A stretch of 64,000 nucleotides of DNA, from assembly GCA_963840925.1 (NCBI GenBank), contig CAWJAY010000046.1:124001-188000 (forward strand), given 5' to 3'. Of this stretch, positions 40,232-48,362 are shown one piece after another. The position numbers were made by a program, and so were the translations under genes. Under the pieces are notes generated by a model. That model was not told the DNA's origin, searched no databases, and was given only the letters and a program-made list of their open reading frames with translations. The stretch's first letter is position 1; the number at the start of each line of letters is the position of its first letter. This DNA comes from DATAOG01 sp963840925 (lineage in GTDB: Bacteria > Pseudomonadota > Alphaproteobacteria > Geminicoccales > Geminicoccaceae).

Positions 40232-41482
40232 TCAGCTCAGCTCGCGGCGATCGTCGATCACCTTGCCGTCATTGGCGAGGGTGCCCGGATCGACCAGCTG
40301 GATCTCGCCGCGCAGGCCCGTGACCCGGCGCAGGCTCGCCTCCAGCGCGGCCGCCAGACCCTCGGCCGGGGCCGTGAGCTCACAGTGCAGCGTCATCCGG
40401 TCGAGCCCCTCGATCTGCTCGACCACGAGCCGGGCGCGCCCGATCGCGGGATGCCGCCGCACGACCTCGGCGATCTGGCCCGGATGGACGAACATGCCCC
40501 TGACCTTGGTGGTCTGGTCGGCGCGGCCGAGCCAGCCGCGCAGGCGCCGGTTGGTCCGGCCGCAAGGACTCTGGCCGGGCAGGATCGCCGAGAGATCGCC
40601 GGTCGCGAACCGGATCAGCGGATAGTCGGGATTGAACGTGGTCACGAGCAGCTCGCCGACCTCCCCGGCGGGCACCGGATTGCCGGTGCCCGGGCGCACG
40701 ATCTCGACCAGCACGCCCTCGTCCACGACCAGCCCTGCGCGCGCCGGGGTCTCGTACGCGACCAGCCCAAGATCGGCCGTGCCGTAGCTCTGATAGGCAT
40801 CGATCCCGTGGGCGTCCCGGAGCTCCTCGGCGAGCGCCTTCGGAAAAGCTTCGCCCGTGACCACCGCCTTCTTCAGCGATGACAGATCCACGGCCTCGGC
40901 GCGGCCGCGCTCGAGCAGGATCTTGAGGAACGAAGGCGTGCCGGCATAGCCGACCGGGCGGAGCTGCGCAATCACGCGCAGCTGCTGCTCGGTCTGGCCG
41001 GTGCCCGCTGGAATGACCGGGCAGCCGAGCGCCCGCGCCGCGCTCTCGATCACCGAGCCGGCCGGCGTCAGGTGGTGGGAGAAGGTGTTGTGGACCAGAT
41101 CACCGTTGCGAAAGCCGGCCGCGTACAGCGCGCGGGCAAAGCGCCAATAGTCGGGCCGCGCACCCTCGGGATCGAAGATCGGCCCGGGCGAGGCGAACAC
41201 CTTCGCGAGCTGGCCGAGCGGCGTGGCATTTAGGCCGCCGAGCGGCGGGTTCGCCTCCTGCAGGCTGCGGAGCTGGTCCTTGCGCAACGGCGGCAGGCTC
41301 GCGAGCGCGCCGAAGCTCGTGATCTGCTCCGGGTCGATCCCGGCCAGATGAGCGCGTATGGCGGGCGCGTGGTCGATCGCGTGCCGAACCAGCGCGCTCA
41401 GCGCGGCGAGCTGTTCGGCGTCGCGGTGCGCCGGATCACGCGCCTCGAGCGGATCGTAATAGGCCGCGCCGGTCTCGGTCAT
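40232..41482 (-). CDS. Phenylacetate-CoA ligase-like enzyme (PaaK family)
   Basis: A 416-residue ANL-superfamily enzyme of the PaaK subgroup, which forms aryl-CoA from aromatic acids such as phenylacetate. Motifs include LPPLRKDQL, the substrate-cavity segment HLTPAGSVIESAARALGCPV, SYGTADLGL, PLIRFATGDLS, the hinge GRADQTTKVRGMFVHPGQI and a C-terminal lysine region NDGKVID. The usual SSGTTGKP nucleotide loop is replaced by KVFASPGPI-type sequence, as in some PaaK paralogues linked to HAAT transporters. It lies downstream of livF and probably activates the imported acid. Confidence 0.85.
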   Translation of the reverse strand: MTETGAAYYDPLEARDPAHRDAEQLAALSALVRHAIDHAPAIRAHLAGIDPEQITSFGALASLPPLRKDQLRSLQEANPPLGGLNATPLGQLAKVFASPGPIFDPEGARPDYWRFARALYAAGFRNGDLVHNTFSHHLTPAGSVIESAARALGCPVIPAGTGQTEQQLRVIAQLRPVGYAGTPSFLKILLERGRAEAVDLSSLKKAVVTGEAFPKALAEELRDAHGIDAYQSYGTADLGLVAYETPARAGLVVDEGVLVEIVRPGTGNPVPAGEVGELLVTTFNPDYPLIRFATGDLSAILPGQSPCGRTNRRLRGWLGRADQTTKVRGMFVHPGQIAEVVRRHPAIGRARLVVEQIEGLDRMTLHCELTAPAEGLAAALEASLRRVTGLRGEIQLVDPGTLANDGKVIDDRRELS

Positions 41483-41519
41483 GTCCCCGTCCGCGTCTCT
41501 CGGCCGCGGCCGCTCGAGC

Positions 41520-42356
41520 TCAAAATGGTCTGCTGGCGGCGATGGTCACCCCGTAGCGGGCGCGCAGGCGCGCGACGTGGCCGGCGAGCCAGCCCGGCTG
41601 GCGGCGCTCGGCCCACTCCCGCCAGAGCGCATCGAAGGTCTTGGCCTGGAAGGCGACGGGCCCGCCCTGGACGGCGGCCTCGAGCGCCGCGAGCTCGGCC
41701 CGGTGGCTGCCGAACTCCTCGAACTGATCGGCGTTCAAGGGCTCCCAGAACAGATAGAGCAGCGTGGTCTTCCGATCCGGAAAGGTCCGGCCGAGTGCGA
41801 GCGCGTACTTGACCAGGCCGCCGACATCGACGTGCCGGTACATCGTGGGCCTCAGCCGCAGCTCCTGCAGCACCGGCTGCCAGAACCCGAGCGCGGGCGT
41901 CGCCGCGAGCAGCCGGTCGTAGGACGGCGCGACCGCGGATTTGCGCCGGCTCAGGTATTCGATGCAGCGCACCGTGACCGCGACCGCCACACCCTCGCGC
42001 AGCGCCAGCAGGTCGAGATGCGGCGGCGTGCCGCGCAGGCCGGTCGGGCAGCGGACCTCGAACTGCACGGCATCGAAGCCGACCCAGCCGGCGAGCGGCA
42101 GCTGGTCGGGCGCTCGCTGCCAGAGCAGGAAGCTGTTAACCGCCAACGTGGCCGCGGAATGCGGCGATTTCAGCCGGGTCCGGTCGATCGAATCCGGCAG
42201 CTGGTGGTCAGCGATGCCGTCGATCAGAAGATCGCTGACCCGCCGGATTCGGCCGTCGTCGAGCGCGGGCTCGCTCGGTCGATCGTGGCGCAGGGCCTCG
42301 GCGAGCGCTGAGCCGGTGCGCTGGGCCAGACTGGCTTGGGGATGGCTGCCGATCAC
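41520..42356 (-). CDS. Uncharacterised protein resembling PGN_0703-type putative nucleases
   Basis: About 278 residues, starting at a GTG (42356) with AGGGA upstream. The segment FDAVQFEVRCPTGLRGTPPHLDLLAL resembles, from memory, the PGN_0703 family of putative PD-(D/E)XK restriction endonucleases. In these an acidic residue precedes an E-x-K on the next strand. Here that strand reads VAVTVRCIEYL, so the E-x-K appears lost. The C-terminal half has LLYLFWEPLNADQFEEF and ends WLAGHVARLRARYG. It is ten bases downstream of livF and 37 bases upstream of the PaaK-like gene, inside the transport operon. Family assignment is tentative. Confidence 0.65.
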   Translation of the reverse strand: MIGSHPQASLAQRTGSALAEALRHDRPSEPALDDGRIRRVSDLLIDGIADHQLPDSIDRTRLKSPHSAATLAVNSFLLWQRAPDQLPLAGWVGFDAVQFEVRCPTGLRGTPPHLDLLALREGVAVAVTVRCIEYLSRRKSAVAPSYDRLLAATPALGFWQPVLQELRLRPTMYRHVDVGGLVKYALALGRTFPDRKTTLLYLFWEPLNADQFEEFGSHRAELAALEAAVQGGPVAFQAKTFDALWREWAERRQPGWLAGHVARLRARYGVTIAASRPF

Positions 42357-42366
42357 GTCAACGTCC

Positions 42367-43218
42367 CTAAAGCCAGCGCTTACGGCGCTTGTAGCTCTTA
42401 ATGTCGCGGAAGTTCTTGCGCCCGCTCGAGGACAGGCCAAGGTAGAATTCCTTGACGTCCTCGTTGTTGCGCAAGGCCGCCGCGTCACCGTCGAGCACGA
42501 CCCGCCCGGTTTCCAGGATGTAGCCGTAGCTGGCGTAGCGCAGCGCGACGTTGGTGTTCTGTTCGGCAAGCAGGAAGGTGACCCCGGCCTCGGCGTTGAG
42601 GCGGGCCACGATCTCAAAGATCTCCTCGACCAGCTGCGGCGCCAGGCCCATCGACGGCTCGTCGAGCAGGATCACCTTGGGCCGGGCCATCAGCGCCCGG
42701 CCGATTGCGGTCATCTGCTGCTCGCCGCCCGAGGTGTAGCCGGCCTGCGCGTGCCGCCGCTCCTTGAGCCTCGGGAAGTAGCCGTAGACCAGCTCGAGGT
42801 CGCCGGCGACCGCGGCCCGGCCGTCGGTCCGGGTGAAGGCCCCGGTCAGCAGATTGTCCTCGACCGTCAGGTGCTCGAAGCAGTGGCGGCCCTCCATCAC
42901 CTGGACGACCCCGCGCCGCACCAGCTCGGCCGGCGACAGCGCCGCGACGTTCTGGCCGGCGAGCTCGATCGTGCCTTTCGTCACCTCGCCGCGCTCGACC
43001 CGGAGCAGGTTCGAGATCGCCTTCAGCGTCGTCGTCTTGCCGGCGCCGTTGGCGCCGAGCAGCGCGACCACGCCACCCTCGGGCACCGCCAGCGAGACGC
43101 CGCGCAGGACCAGGATGACGTGGTCGTAGACGACCTCGATGTTGTTCAGGACCAGGAGCGCCTGGGCCGGATGGGCCCGGGGCGACCCGACCGTCGCCGC
43201 CAGCGCGGTCGCGCTCAC
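42367..43218 (-). CDS. livF: Branched-chain amino-acid-type ABC transporter ATP-binding protein LivF
   Basis: A 283-residue HAAT-family ATPase. Walker A is LLGANGAGKTTTLKAISNLL, the Q-loop area is GVVQVMEGRHCFEHLTVEDN, the signature is YTSGGEQQMTAIGRALMARP, and Walker B is VILLDEPSMGLAP; the switch His lies in the following strand (FLLAEQN). A basic C-terminal tail, KNFRDIKSYKRRKRWL, is an extension seen in a subgroup of LivF proteins that sit with acyl-CoA ligases. The likely GTG start is at 43218. It lies 20 bases after livK. Confidence 0.92.
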   Translation of the reverse strand: MSATALAATVGSPRAHPAQALLVLNNIEVVYDHVILVLRGVSLAVPEGGVVALLGANGAGKTTTLKAISNLLRVERGEVTKGTIELAGQNVAALSPAELVRRGVVQVMEGRHCFEHLTVEDNLLTGAFTRTDGRAAVAGDLELVYGYFPRLKERRHAQAGYTSGGEQQMTAIGRALMARPKVILLDEPSMGLAPQLVEEIFEIVARLNAEAGVTFLLAEQNTNVALRYASYGYILETGRVVLDGDAAALRNNEDVKEFYLGLSSSGRKNFRDIKSYKRRKRWL

Positions 43219-43238
43219 GACCGGAGCACGCGCCGCGC

Positions 43239-44564
43239 TCAGCTCGGGCAGTCGCGGGGTGTGATCCCCTTCTCCTTGGCGTAGGCGGCGGCCGATTCTT
43301 CGATCATCGGCCGGACCACGTCCTTCATCGGCTTGATCCAGTCGCTGACGAACGACCAGTTCTTGCTGTCCCACTGCTGGACCCGGACGGCGTGGTCGCC
43401 CTCGTGGTCCGCGCAGCTGACCTGGATCGGCGGGGTGAAGCCGGCCATGCCGAGCTCGGCCAGGCGCGCCTCGGTGATGTCGAGGTTCTCCAGCCCGTCG
43501 CGGACCTGCTCGCCGGTCAACGGCTTCTCGCCATGAATGCCCTGAGCGGTGCGGATCGCCTCGACCACGATCATCGCATTGATGACGCCGCGATTGTACA
43601 GGACCTCGCCGACCTTTTCGCGCTCGCCGGCGCCCAGGCCCTTGTCGTAGACATGCTTGAAGATGTCGTCGAACACCGGATAGTCGGTGCCGGGGGCGTG
43701 GAAGGTGGCACTCTTGTAACCCTTGGCCGCCTCGCCCGCGGGCTCGACGTCGGGCTCCGACCCGGACCACCAGACGCCGATGAAGTGGTCCATCGGATAG
43801 CCGACCGCGGCCGCCTCCTTGATCGCGGTCGAGTTCATCACGCCCCAGCCCCACATGAAGGTCCAGTCGGGGCGCAGCTGGCGGCCTAGCTTCAGCCAGG
43901 TCGCCTTCTGCTCGAGCCCGGGATGCGCGACCGGGAAGAGGGACAGCTCGTAGCCATAGGTCTGGGCCAGCTTCTCGAGGGTCGGGATCGGCTCCTTGCC
44001 GTAGGCGCTGTCGTGATAGACCAACGCCAGCTTCTTGCCCTTGAGATTGTCGATGCCGCCTTCCTGCTCGCCGATGTACTCGATCAGCGCGGAGGCCTGG
44101 CTCCAGTAGGTCATGGGCACGGTGAAGACGTAGGGGAAAACCCGGCCGTCCGAGCCGTCGGTGCGACCGTAGCCCATCGACAGGATCGGGATCTTGTCGG
44201 CGCTGGCGCGCTCGATCAGGGCATAAGTGATGCCGGTGCTGTAGGGGTTGATCACCGACGCGCCGGTCGTACCTCGGTCTTTCAGCCGCTCGTAGCACTC
44301 GACGCCGCGGTCGTTGTTGTAGGCGGTCTCGCACTCCTCGAAGGTGAGCTTGACGCCGCCGACCCCGCCATCGCGCTGGTTGATCAGGTTGAAGTAGTCG
44401 TTCATCCCGTTGGCGATCGGGATGCCGTTTGGCGCGTAGGGCCCGGTGCGGTAGATCAAGAGCGGGATGAACTGCTCGCCGTCGGCCGCCGCCTCGGTCG
44501 CCAGCCCGCCGCCGATACCGACCGCTACGGCCAGGCTGGCGAGCAGGGTTTTCCTCACGTCCAT
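43239..44564 (-). CDS. livK: Periplasmic HAAT-type substrate-binding protein
   Basis: A 441-residue periplasmic binding protein with a cleavable signal (LLASLAVAVGIGGGLATEAAA). The type I fold begins FIPLLIYRTGPYAPNGIPIA and contains NPYSTGITYALIERA, LALVYHDSAYGKEPI and ATFHAPGTDYPVFDDIFKHVY. It is longer than LivJ and resembles binding proteins encoded with aryl-CoA or fatty acyl-CoA ligases, so an aromatic or branched carboxylate is more likely than leucine. GAGGGGG precedes the start. A 122-base gap separates it from livM, room for its own promoter, which fits its need for high expression. Confidence 0.9.
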   Translation of the reverse strand: MDVRKTLLASLAVAVGIGGGLATEAAADGEQFIPLLIYRTGPYAPNGIPIANGMNDYFNLINQRDGGVGGVKLTFEECETAYNNDRGVECYERLKDRGTTGASVINPYSTGITYALIERASADKIPILSMGYGRTDGSDGRVFPYVFTVPMTYWSQASALIEYIGEQEGGIDNLKGKKLALVYHDSAYGKEPIPTLEKLAQTYGYELSLFPVAHPGLEQKATWLKLGRQLRPDWTFMWGWGVMNSTAIKEAAAVGYPMDHFIGVWWSGSEPDVEPAGEAAKGYKSATFHAPGTDYPVFDDIFKHVYDKGLGAGEREKVGEVLYNRGVINAMIVVEAIRTAQGIHGEKPLTGEQVRDGLENLDITEARLAELGMAGFTPPIQVSCADHEGDHAVRVQQWDSKNWSFVSDWIKPMKDVVRPMIEESAAAYAKEKGITPRDCPS

Positions 44565-44686
44565 GTCTGCCCCCTCGGGTTGTGGTTTGGGGCGAGCTAG
44601 CCTCCGCACTCGCCCGATTGGATTGAGCTTAGCACGTCCTGGCGTCGGCGGCCAACGCGATGCTGTGTCCGGACTGTCCGGGCTCG

Positions 44687-45766
44687 CTAGTAGGGAAACG
44701 GCCAGCGCCGCAGCTTTTCTTTGGCGATCTGCCACAGGCGGGCGAGGCCGTGGGGCTCGACGATCAGGAAGAAGATGATCAGGCCGCCGAAGATCATGAA
44801 CTCGAGATGGGTGATCAGGTCGACCGGCATATGGATGCCGACCAGGCCAGGCGCGTTGCTGAGCAGGATCGGCAGCAGGACGATGAAGGCGGCACCCAGG
44901 AAGGAGCCGAGGATCGAGCCCAGCCCGCCGATGATGATCATGAACAGGATCTGGAACGAGCGGTCGATCTGGAACGCCAGCGCTTCGACCGCGCTGGTGT
45001 AGATGAACGCCCACATCGCGCCCGCGATGCCGATGTAGAACGAGCTGATCGCGAACGCCGACAATTTCGCGGTCAGTGGCCGGATGCCGATGATCTCGGC
45101 GGCGATGTCCATGTCCCGGATCGCCATCCAGGAGCGGCCGATCTTGCACCGGGTGAGGTTCTTGGCGGCCAGCGCCAGCAACGTGACGACGGTGAGCGTG
45201 AACAGGTATTTCGCCACCACGTGGGCTTCCGCGCCGGTGACGAAGACCAGGCCGAAGGCCGCGCGCGGCGGCGCGCTGATCACCCCCGAGGGGCTGTAAT
45301 TGGTAAACCAGGGCAGCTTGTTGAACAGCCAGACCAGGAAGAACTGCGCCGCCAGCGTCGCGACCGCGAGATAGAAGCCCTTGATGCGCAGGCTCGGCAG
45401 GCCGAACAGGATGCCGACCCCGGCCGTGATCAGCCCGGCCAGCATGAACACCAGGACGATGTCGAGGCCCGGAAACGCGGTCGCGAGCTTGTAGGCGGCG
45501 AACGCGCCGCAGGCCATGAACCCCCCGGTGCCGAGCGACAGCTGGCCGGCATAGCCGGTCAGGATGTTGAGGCCAAGGGCTGCGATCGAGAACACCAGGA
45601 ACGGCAGCATGATCGTGTCGAGCCAGTAGCGGCTGGCCAGCAGCGGCACGGCCACGAAGGCCAGGAGCAGGATCGCCGCGAGCCCGATCCGGTCCTGCCG
45701 GATCGGCAGGATCGCCCGGTCAGCGGCGTAGCTGGTCTTGAACTGGCCGGTCTCCCGGTAGAGCAT
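44687..45766 (-). CDS. livM: HAAT-type ABC transporter permease LivM
   Basis: A 359-residue inner-membrane permease with about nine helices. The family signature GLNILTGYAGQLSLGTGGFM is present near residue 80. A conserved cytoplasmic loop follows (GRSWMAIRDMDIAAEIIGIRP) and later GGLGSILGSFLGAAF. It has an N-terminal extension of about 25 residues and a basic C-terminus. It follows livH by 21 bases and forms the channel with it. Confidence 0.93.
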   Translation of the reverse strand: MLYRETGQFKTSYAADRAILPIRQDRIGLAAILLLAFVAVPLLASRYWLDTIMLPFLVFSIAALGLNILTGYAGQLSLGTGGFMACGAFAAYKLATAFPGLDIVLVFMLAGLITAGVGILFGLPSLRIKGFYLAVATLAAQFFLVWLFNKLPWFTNYSPSGVISAPPRAAFGLVFVTGAEAHVVAKYLFTLTVVTLLALAAKNLTRCKIGRSWMAIRDMDIAAEIIGIRPLTAKLSAFAISSFYIGIAGAMWAFIYTSAVEALAFQIDRSFQILFMIIIGGLGSILGSFLGAAFIVLLPILLSNAPGLVGIHMPVDLITHLEFMIFGGLIIFFLIVEPHGLARLWQIAKEKLRRWPFPY

Positions 45767-45787
45767 GGGCAGCCTCGCGCTCCTGGT

Positions 45788-46726
45788 TCAGACGCGCTCG
45801 ATGATCCGCTCGCCGAACAGGCCCTGCGGTCGGAACAGCAGGAAGACCATCGCCAGCATGTAGGCGAACCAGTCCTCGATCGCGCCGCCGAACGCCTCGC
45901 CCCAGAACACCTCGGCGATCTTCTCGCCGGCGCCGATGATCAGGCCGCCGACGATCGCGCCCGGCACCGACGTGAAGCCGCCGAGGATCAGCACCGGCAG
46001 CGCCTTGAGTGCCACCAGCGCGATCGAAGGCTGCACGCCGAGCTTGGTGCCCCACATGATGCCGGCGACCAGCGCGACGATGCCGGCGACCGACCAGACG
46101 ATGGTCCAGATCACCTTGAGCGGAATGCCGACGCTCATCGCCGCCTGATGATCGTCGGCGACCGCGCGCAGCGCCCGCCCGATCGCGGTGTACTGGAAGA
46201 ACAGCGCCAACCCCGCGACCAGAGCCCCGCAGGTGACCGCGGCGAACAGGTCGAACTGATTGATGTAGATGTCGCCGACGATCCAAGGCTCCTGGGGAAT
46301 GCCGAGCGCGAGCACGCGCACCTGGCTGCCCCAGATCGACTGGCCGAAGCCATCGAGGAAGAAGGTGATGCCGATCGTGGCCATGAACAGGCTGATCGGC
46401 GCCTGGTTGACCAGCGGCCGGAGCACGATCCGCTCGATCAGCGCGGCGAGTACGATCATGATCGCGACGGTGATGGCGAAGGCGAGCCACGGGTTGATGC
46501 CGACGTCGTCGATCAGGCCGGCAAAGCACAAGGCCGCAAACAGCACCATGGCGCCCTGGGCAAAGTTGAACACGCCCGATGCCTTGAAGATCAGCACGAA
46601 GCCGAGTGCCACCAGCGAGTACATGACCCCGGCCATCAGGCCGCCCAGCAGGACTTCGACGAAGAACAGCGGCGTCTCCGCGATCGTCACGAACGGATCG
46701 ACGAAGATCGCGCCGAGGAGGCTCAC
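45788..46726 (-). CDS. livH: HAAT-type ABC transporter permease LivH
   Basis: A 312-residue inner-membrane permease. Signature segments are GLMAGVMYSLVALGFVLIFK, SGVFNFAQGAMVLFAA, the coupling loop RALRAVADDHQAAMSVGIPL and GGFTSVPGAIVGGLIIG. Eight or so helices are seen. Its start codon overlaps the stop of the nucleotidyltransferase-HEPN gene (ATGA), so it is translationally coupled to a gene that is foreign to this pathway. Confidence 0.94.
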   Translation of the reverse strand: MSLLGAIFVDPFVTIAETPLFFVEVLLGGLMAGVMYSLVALGFVLIFKASGVFNFAQGAMVLFAALCFAGLIDDVGINPWLAFAITVAIMIVLAALIERIVLRPLVNQAPISLFMATIGITFFLDGFGQSIWGSQVRVLALGIPQEPWIVGDIYINQFDLFAAVTCGALVAGLALFFQYTAIGRALRAVADDHQAAMSVGIPLKVIWTIVWSVAGIVALVAGIMWGTKLGVQPSIALVALKALPVLILGGFTSVPGAIVGGLIIGAGEKIAEVFWGEAFGGAIEDWFAYMLAMVFLLFRPQGLFGERIIERV

Positions 46727-47538
46727 GACGCCGCCTCCCGCTCGGACAACCAGCGCTCGAAGTCAGCTTTCAACGCGCCCACCTCGTCGACCCAGGCCCG
46801 CGCTTCGGCAACCGAAGGGACAGGCGGCGGTGGCCGGCTGAGATCCTCCTCCGGGTAACGATGCGCCCACACGTAGTCGGAGAACCGATCCAGTTCGAGG
46901 AAGCGGGCTCGATGCACGAACTCCTCTGGCAAGCGCTCCGCGGAGGCTCTGATCACGTGGCCCTTGCGCGGACGAATCTGATAAGCAACCAGCACCGCCT
47001 TGGTCAGCTTCTCCGCCGCCTGCTGCACATGATAGGCAGCCTGGTCTGGCATCGGATCTGCCGCCTCGCAGGCGAGGCGGGCCATTCTGAGGTCCCGTTC
47101 CGCCTTGCGTAGCCAGCTAGCCACGACCTGCCGCTTCATCGACCGATGATCGACGGGTGGGCTCGACGATTCGATCCAGACCTGCTGTCGGCCTGGCGGA
47201 TAGAGCCTGATGCCATCATTGCTCACCTCGAACGAAAGCGTTCCGACCTCATGCCGCCAGTCGGCGAAGCCGCCAGCCCGCGCCGGGATCAACTCGACGC
47301 GGAGATCGGTGCTACGTCGCACCGCATCCAGATCATCCCAGATCTGCCGGTTCATCCGTTTGTCCGGAACCACGATCATCAGATCGTAGTCGCTGTCCTC
47401 ATCGGCGTCGCCGCGGGCGCGCGAGCCGAACAGATAGATTGCGACCGGATCGAGCTTCGTGACGATCTGCTTGACCAGCCGGTCCAACTCCTCCGGATCG
47501 TCGATCCGCGGCTTGGCCCTGGTCAGCGCGTCAGTCAT
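46723..47538 (-). CDS. Fused nucleotidyltransferase (MNT) - HEPN domain protein
   Basis: A 271-residue fusion of the two halves of a MntA/HepT-type toxin-antitoxin system. The N-terminal minimal nucleotidyltransferase has YLFGSRARGDADEDSDYDLM (Gly38-Ser39, Asp50, Asp52), expected to bind ATP and Mg. The C-terminal HEPN domain (about residues 135-260) has WLRKAERDLRMARLACEA, AYHVQQAAEKLTKAVLVAYQ and an R-x4-H pair in RPRKGH. The gene sits between livG and livH, overlapping livG by 8 bases and livH by 4. Its base composition is visibly less GC-rich than the flanking genes, a sign of later insertion. Whether it still acts as an RNase with AMPylating antidote is unknown. Confidence 0.88.
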   Translation of the reverse strand: MTDALTRAKPRIDDPEELDRLVKQIVTKLDPVAIYLFGSRARGDADEDSDYDLMIVVPDKRMNRQIWDDLDAVRRSTDLRVELIPARAGGFADWRHEVGTLSFEVSNDGIRLYPPGRQQVWIESSSPPVDHRSMKRQVVASWLRKAERDLRMARLACEAADPMPDQAAYHVQQAAEKLTKAVLVAYQIRPRKGHVIRASAERLPEEFVHRARFLELDRFSDYVWAHRYPEEDLSRPPPPVPSVAEARAWVDEVGALKADFERWLSEREAAS

Positions 47539-48352
47539 GGGCGACCCCGAGATAGGCCTCGATCACCGCCGGATCGTTGCGCACCTGGTCCGGCGTGCCG
47601 TCGGCCAGGAGCTTGCCGTGGTCGAGGACCACGACCCGGTCGGAGATGTCCATGACCACGCTCATGTCGTGCTCGATCAGCGCGATCGTGGTGCCGAACT
47701 CCTCGTTGACGTCGAGCACGAAGCGGCACATGTCCTCCTTCTCCTCGAGGTTCATGCCGGCCATCGGCTCGTCTAGCAGCAACAGCTCGGGCTGCATCGC
47801 GAGCGCCCGGCCGAGCTCGACCCGCTTTTGCATGCCGTAGGGCAGCTGGCCGACCGGCGTGTTGCGGATCGCCTCGATCTCGAGGAAGTCGATGATCCGC
47901 TCGACGAACGCGCGGTGCTCGAGCTCCTCCCGCTTGGCCCGGCCGAGGTAGATCGCCTGCTCCAGGAAGCTCGCGCGCATCTTGAGGATGCGGCCGGTCA
48001 TCAGGTTGTCGAGCGTGCTCATGCCGCGGAACAGCGCGATGTTCTGGAAGGTGCGGCCGATGCCCTCGCTCGCGGCCTGGTGCGGCCGCATGTGCCGGTA
48101 GGTCCGGCCCTTGTAGGTAATCGTGCCCTGCTGCGCCTGGTAGAAGCCGTTGATCACGTTCAGCATCGAGGATTTGCCGGCGCCGTTGGGGCCGATGATG
48201 GCGCGGATCTCGCCCTCGCGGATGTCGAAGCTGACGTCGGTCAGCGCCGTGACCCCGCCGAAGCGCAGCGTGATCCCGCTGACCGCGAGCAGCACCCGGT
48301 TGAGCTGGCGCGCCCGAACCGCGCGGGCGATCGGCTGCCGGGCCGCGGCCAT
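47531..48352 (-). CDS. livG: HAAT-type ABC transporter ATP-binding protein LivG
   Basis: A 273-residue ATPase. SGITLRFGGVTALTDVSFDI starts the core. Then come Walker A GPNGAGKSSMLNVINGFY, the Q-loop/LivG insert RTFQNIALFRGMSTLDNLMTG, a signature reading LPYGMQKRVELGRALAMQP and Walker B LLLLDEPMAGMN, with the His switch in ALIEHDMSVVMDISDRVVVLD. It starts about ten bases after the acyl-CoA synthetase stop. An in-frame GTG about 20 residues in (VLLAVSG) could be the true start. Confidence 0.93.
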   Translation of the reverse strand: MAAARQPIARAVRARQLNRVLLAVSGITLRFGGVTALTDVSFDIREGEIRAIIGPNGAGKSSMLNVINGFYQAQQGTITYKGRTYRHMRPHQAASEGIGRTFQNIALFRGMSTLDNLMTGRILKMRASFLEQAIYLGRAKREELEHRAFVERIIDFLEIEAIRNTPVGQLPYGMQKRVELGRALAMQPELLLLDEPMAGMNLEEKEDMCRFVLDVNEEFGTTIALIEHDMSVVMDISDRVVVLDHGKLLADGTPDQVRNDPAVIEAYLGVAHD

Positions 48353-48362
48353 GGCCCGCGGC

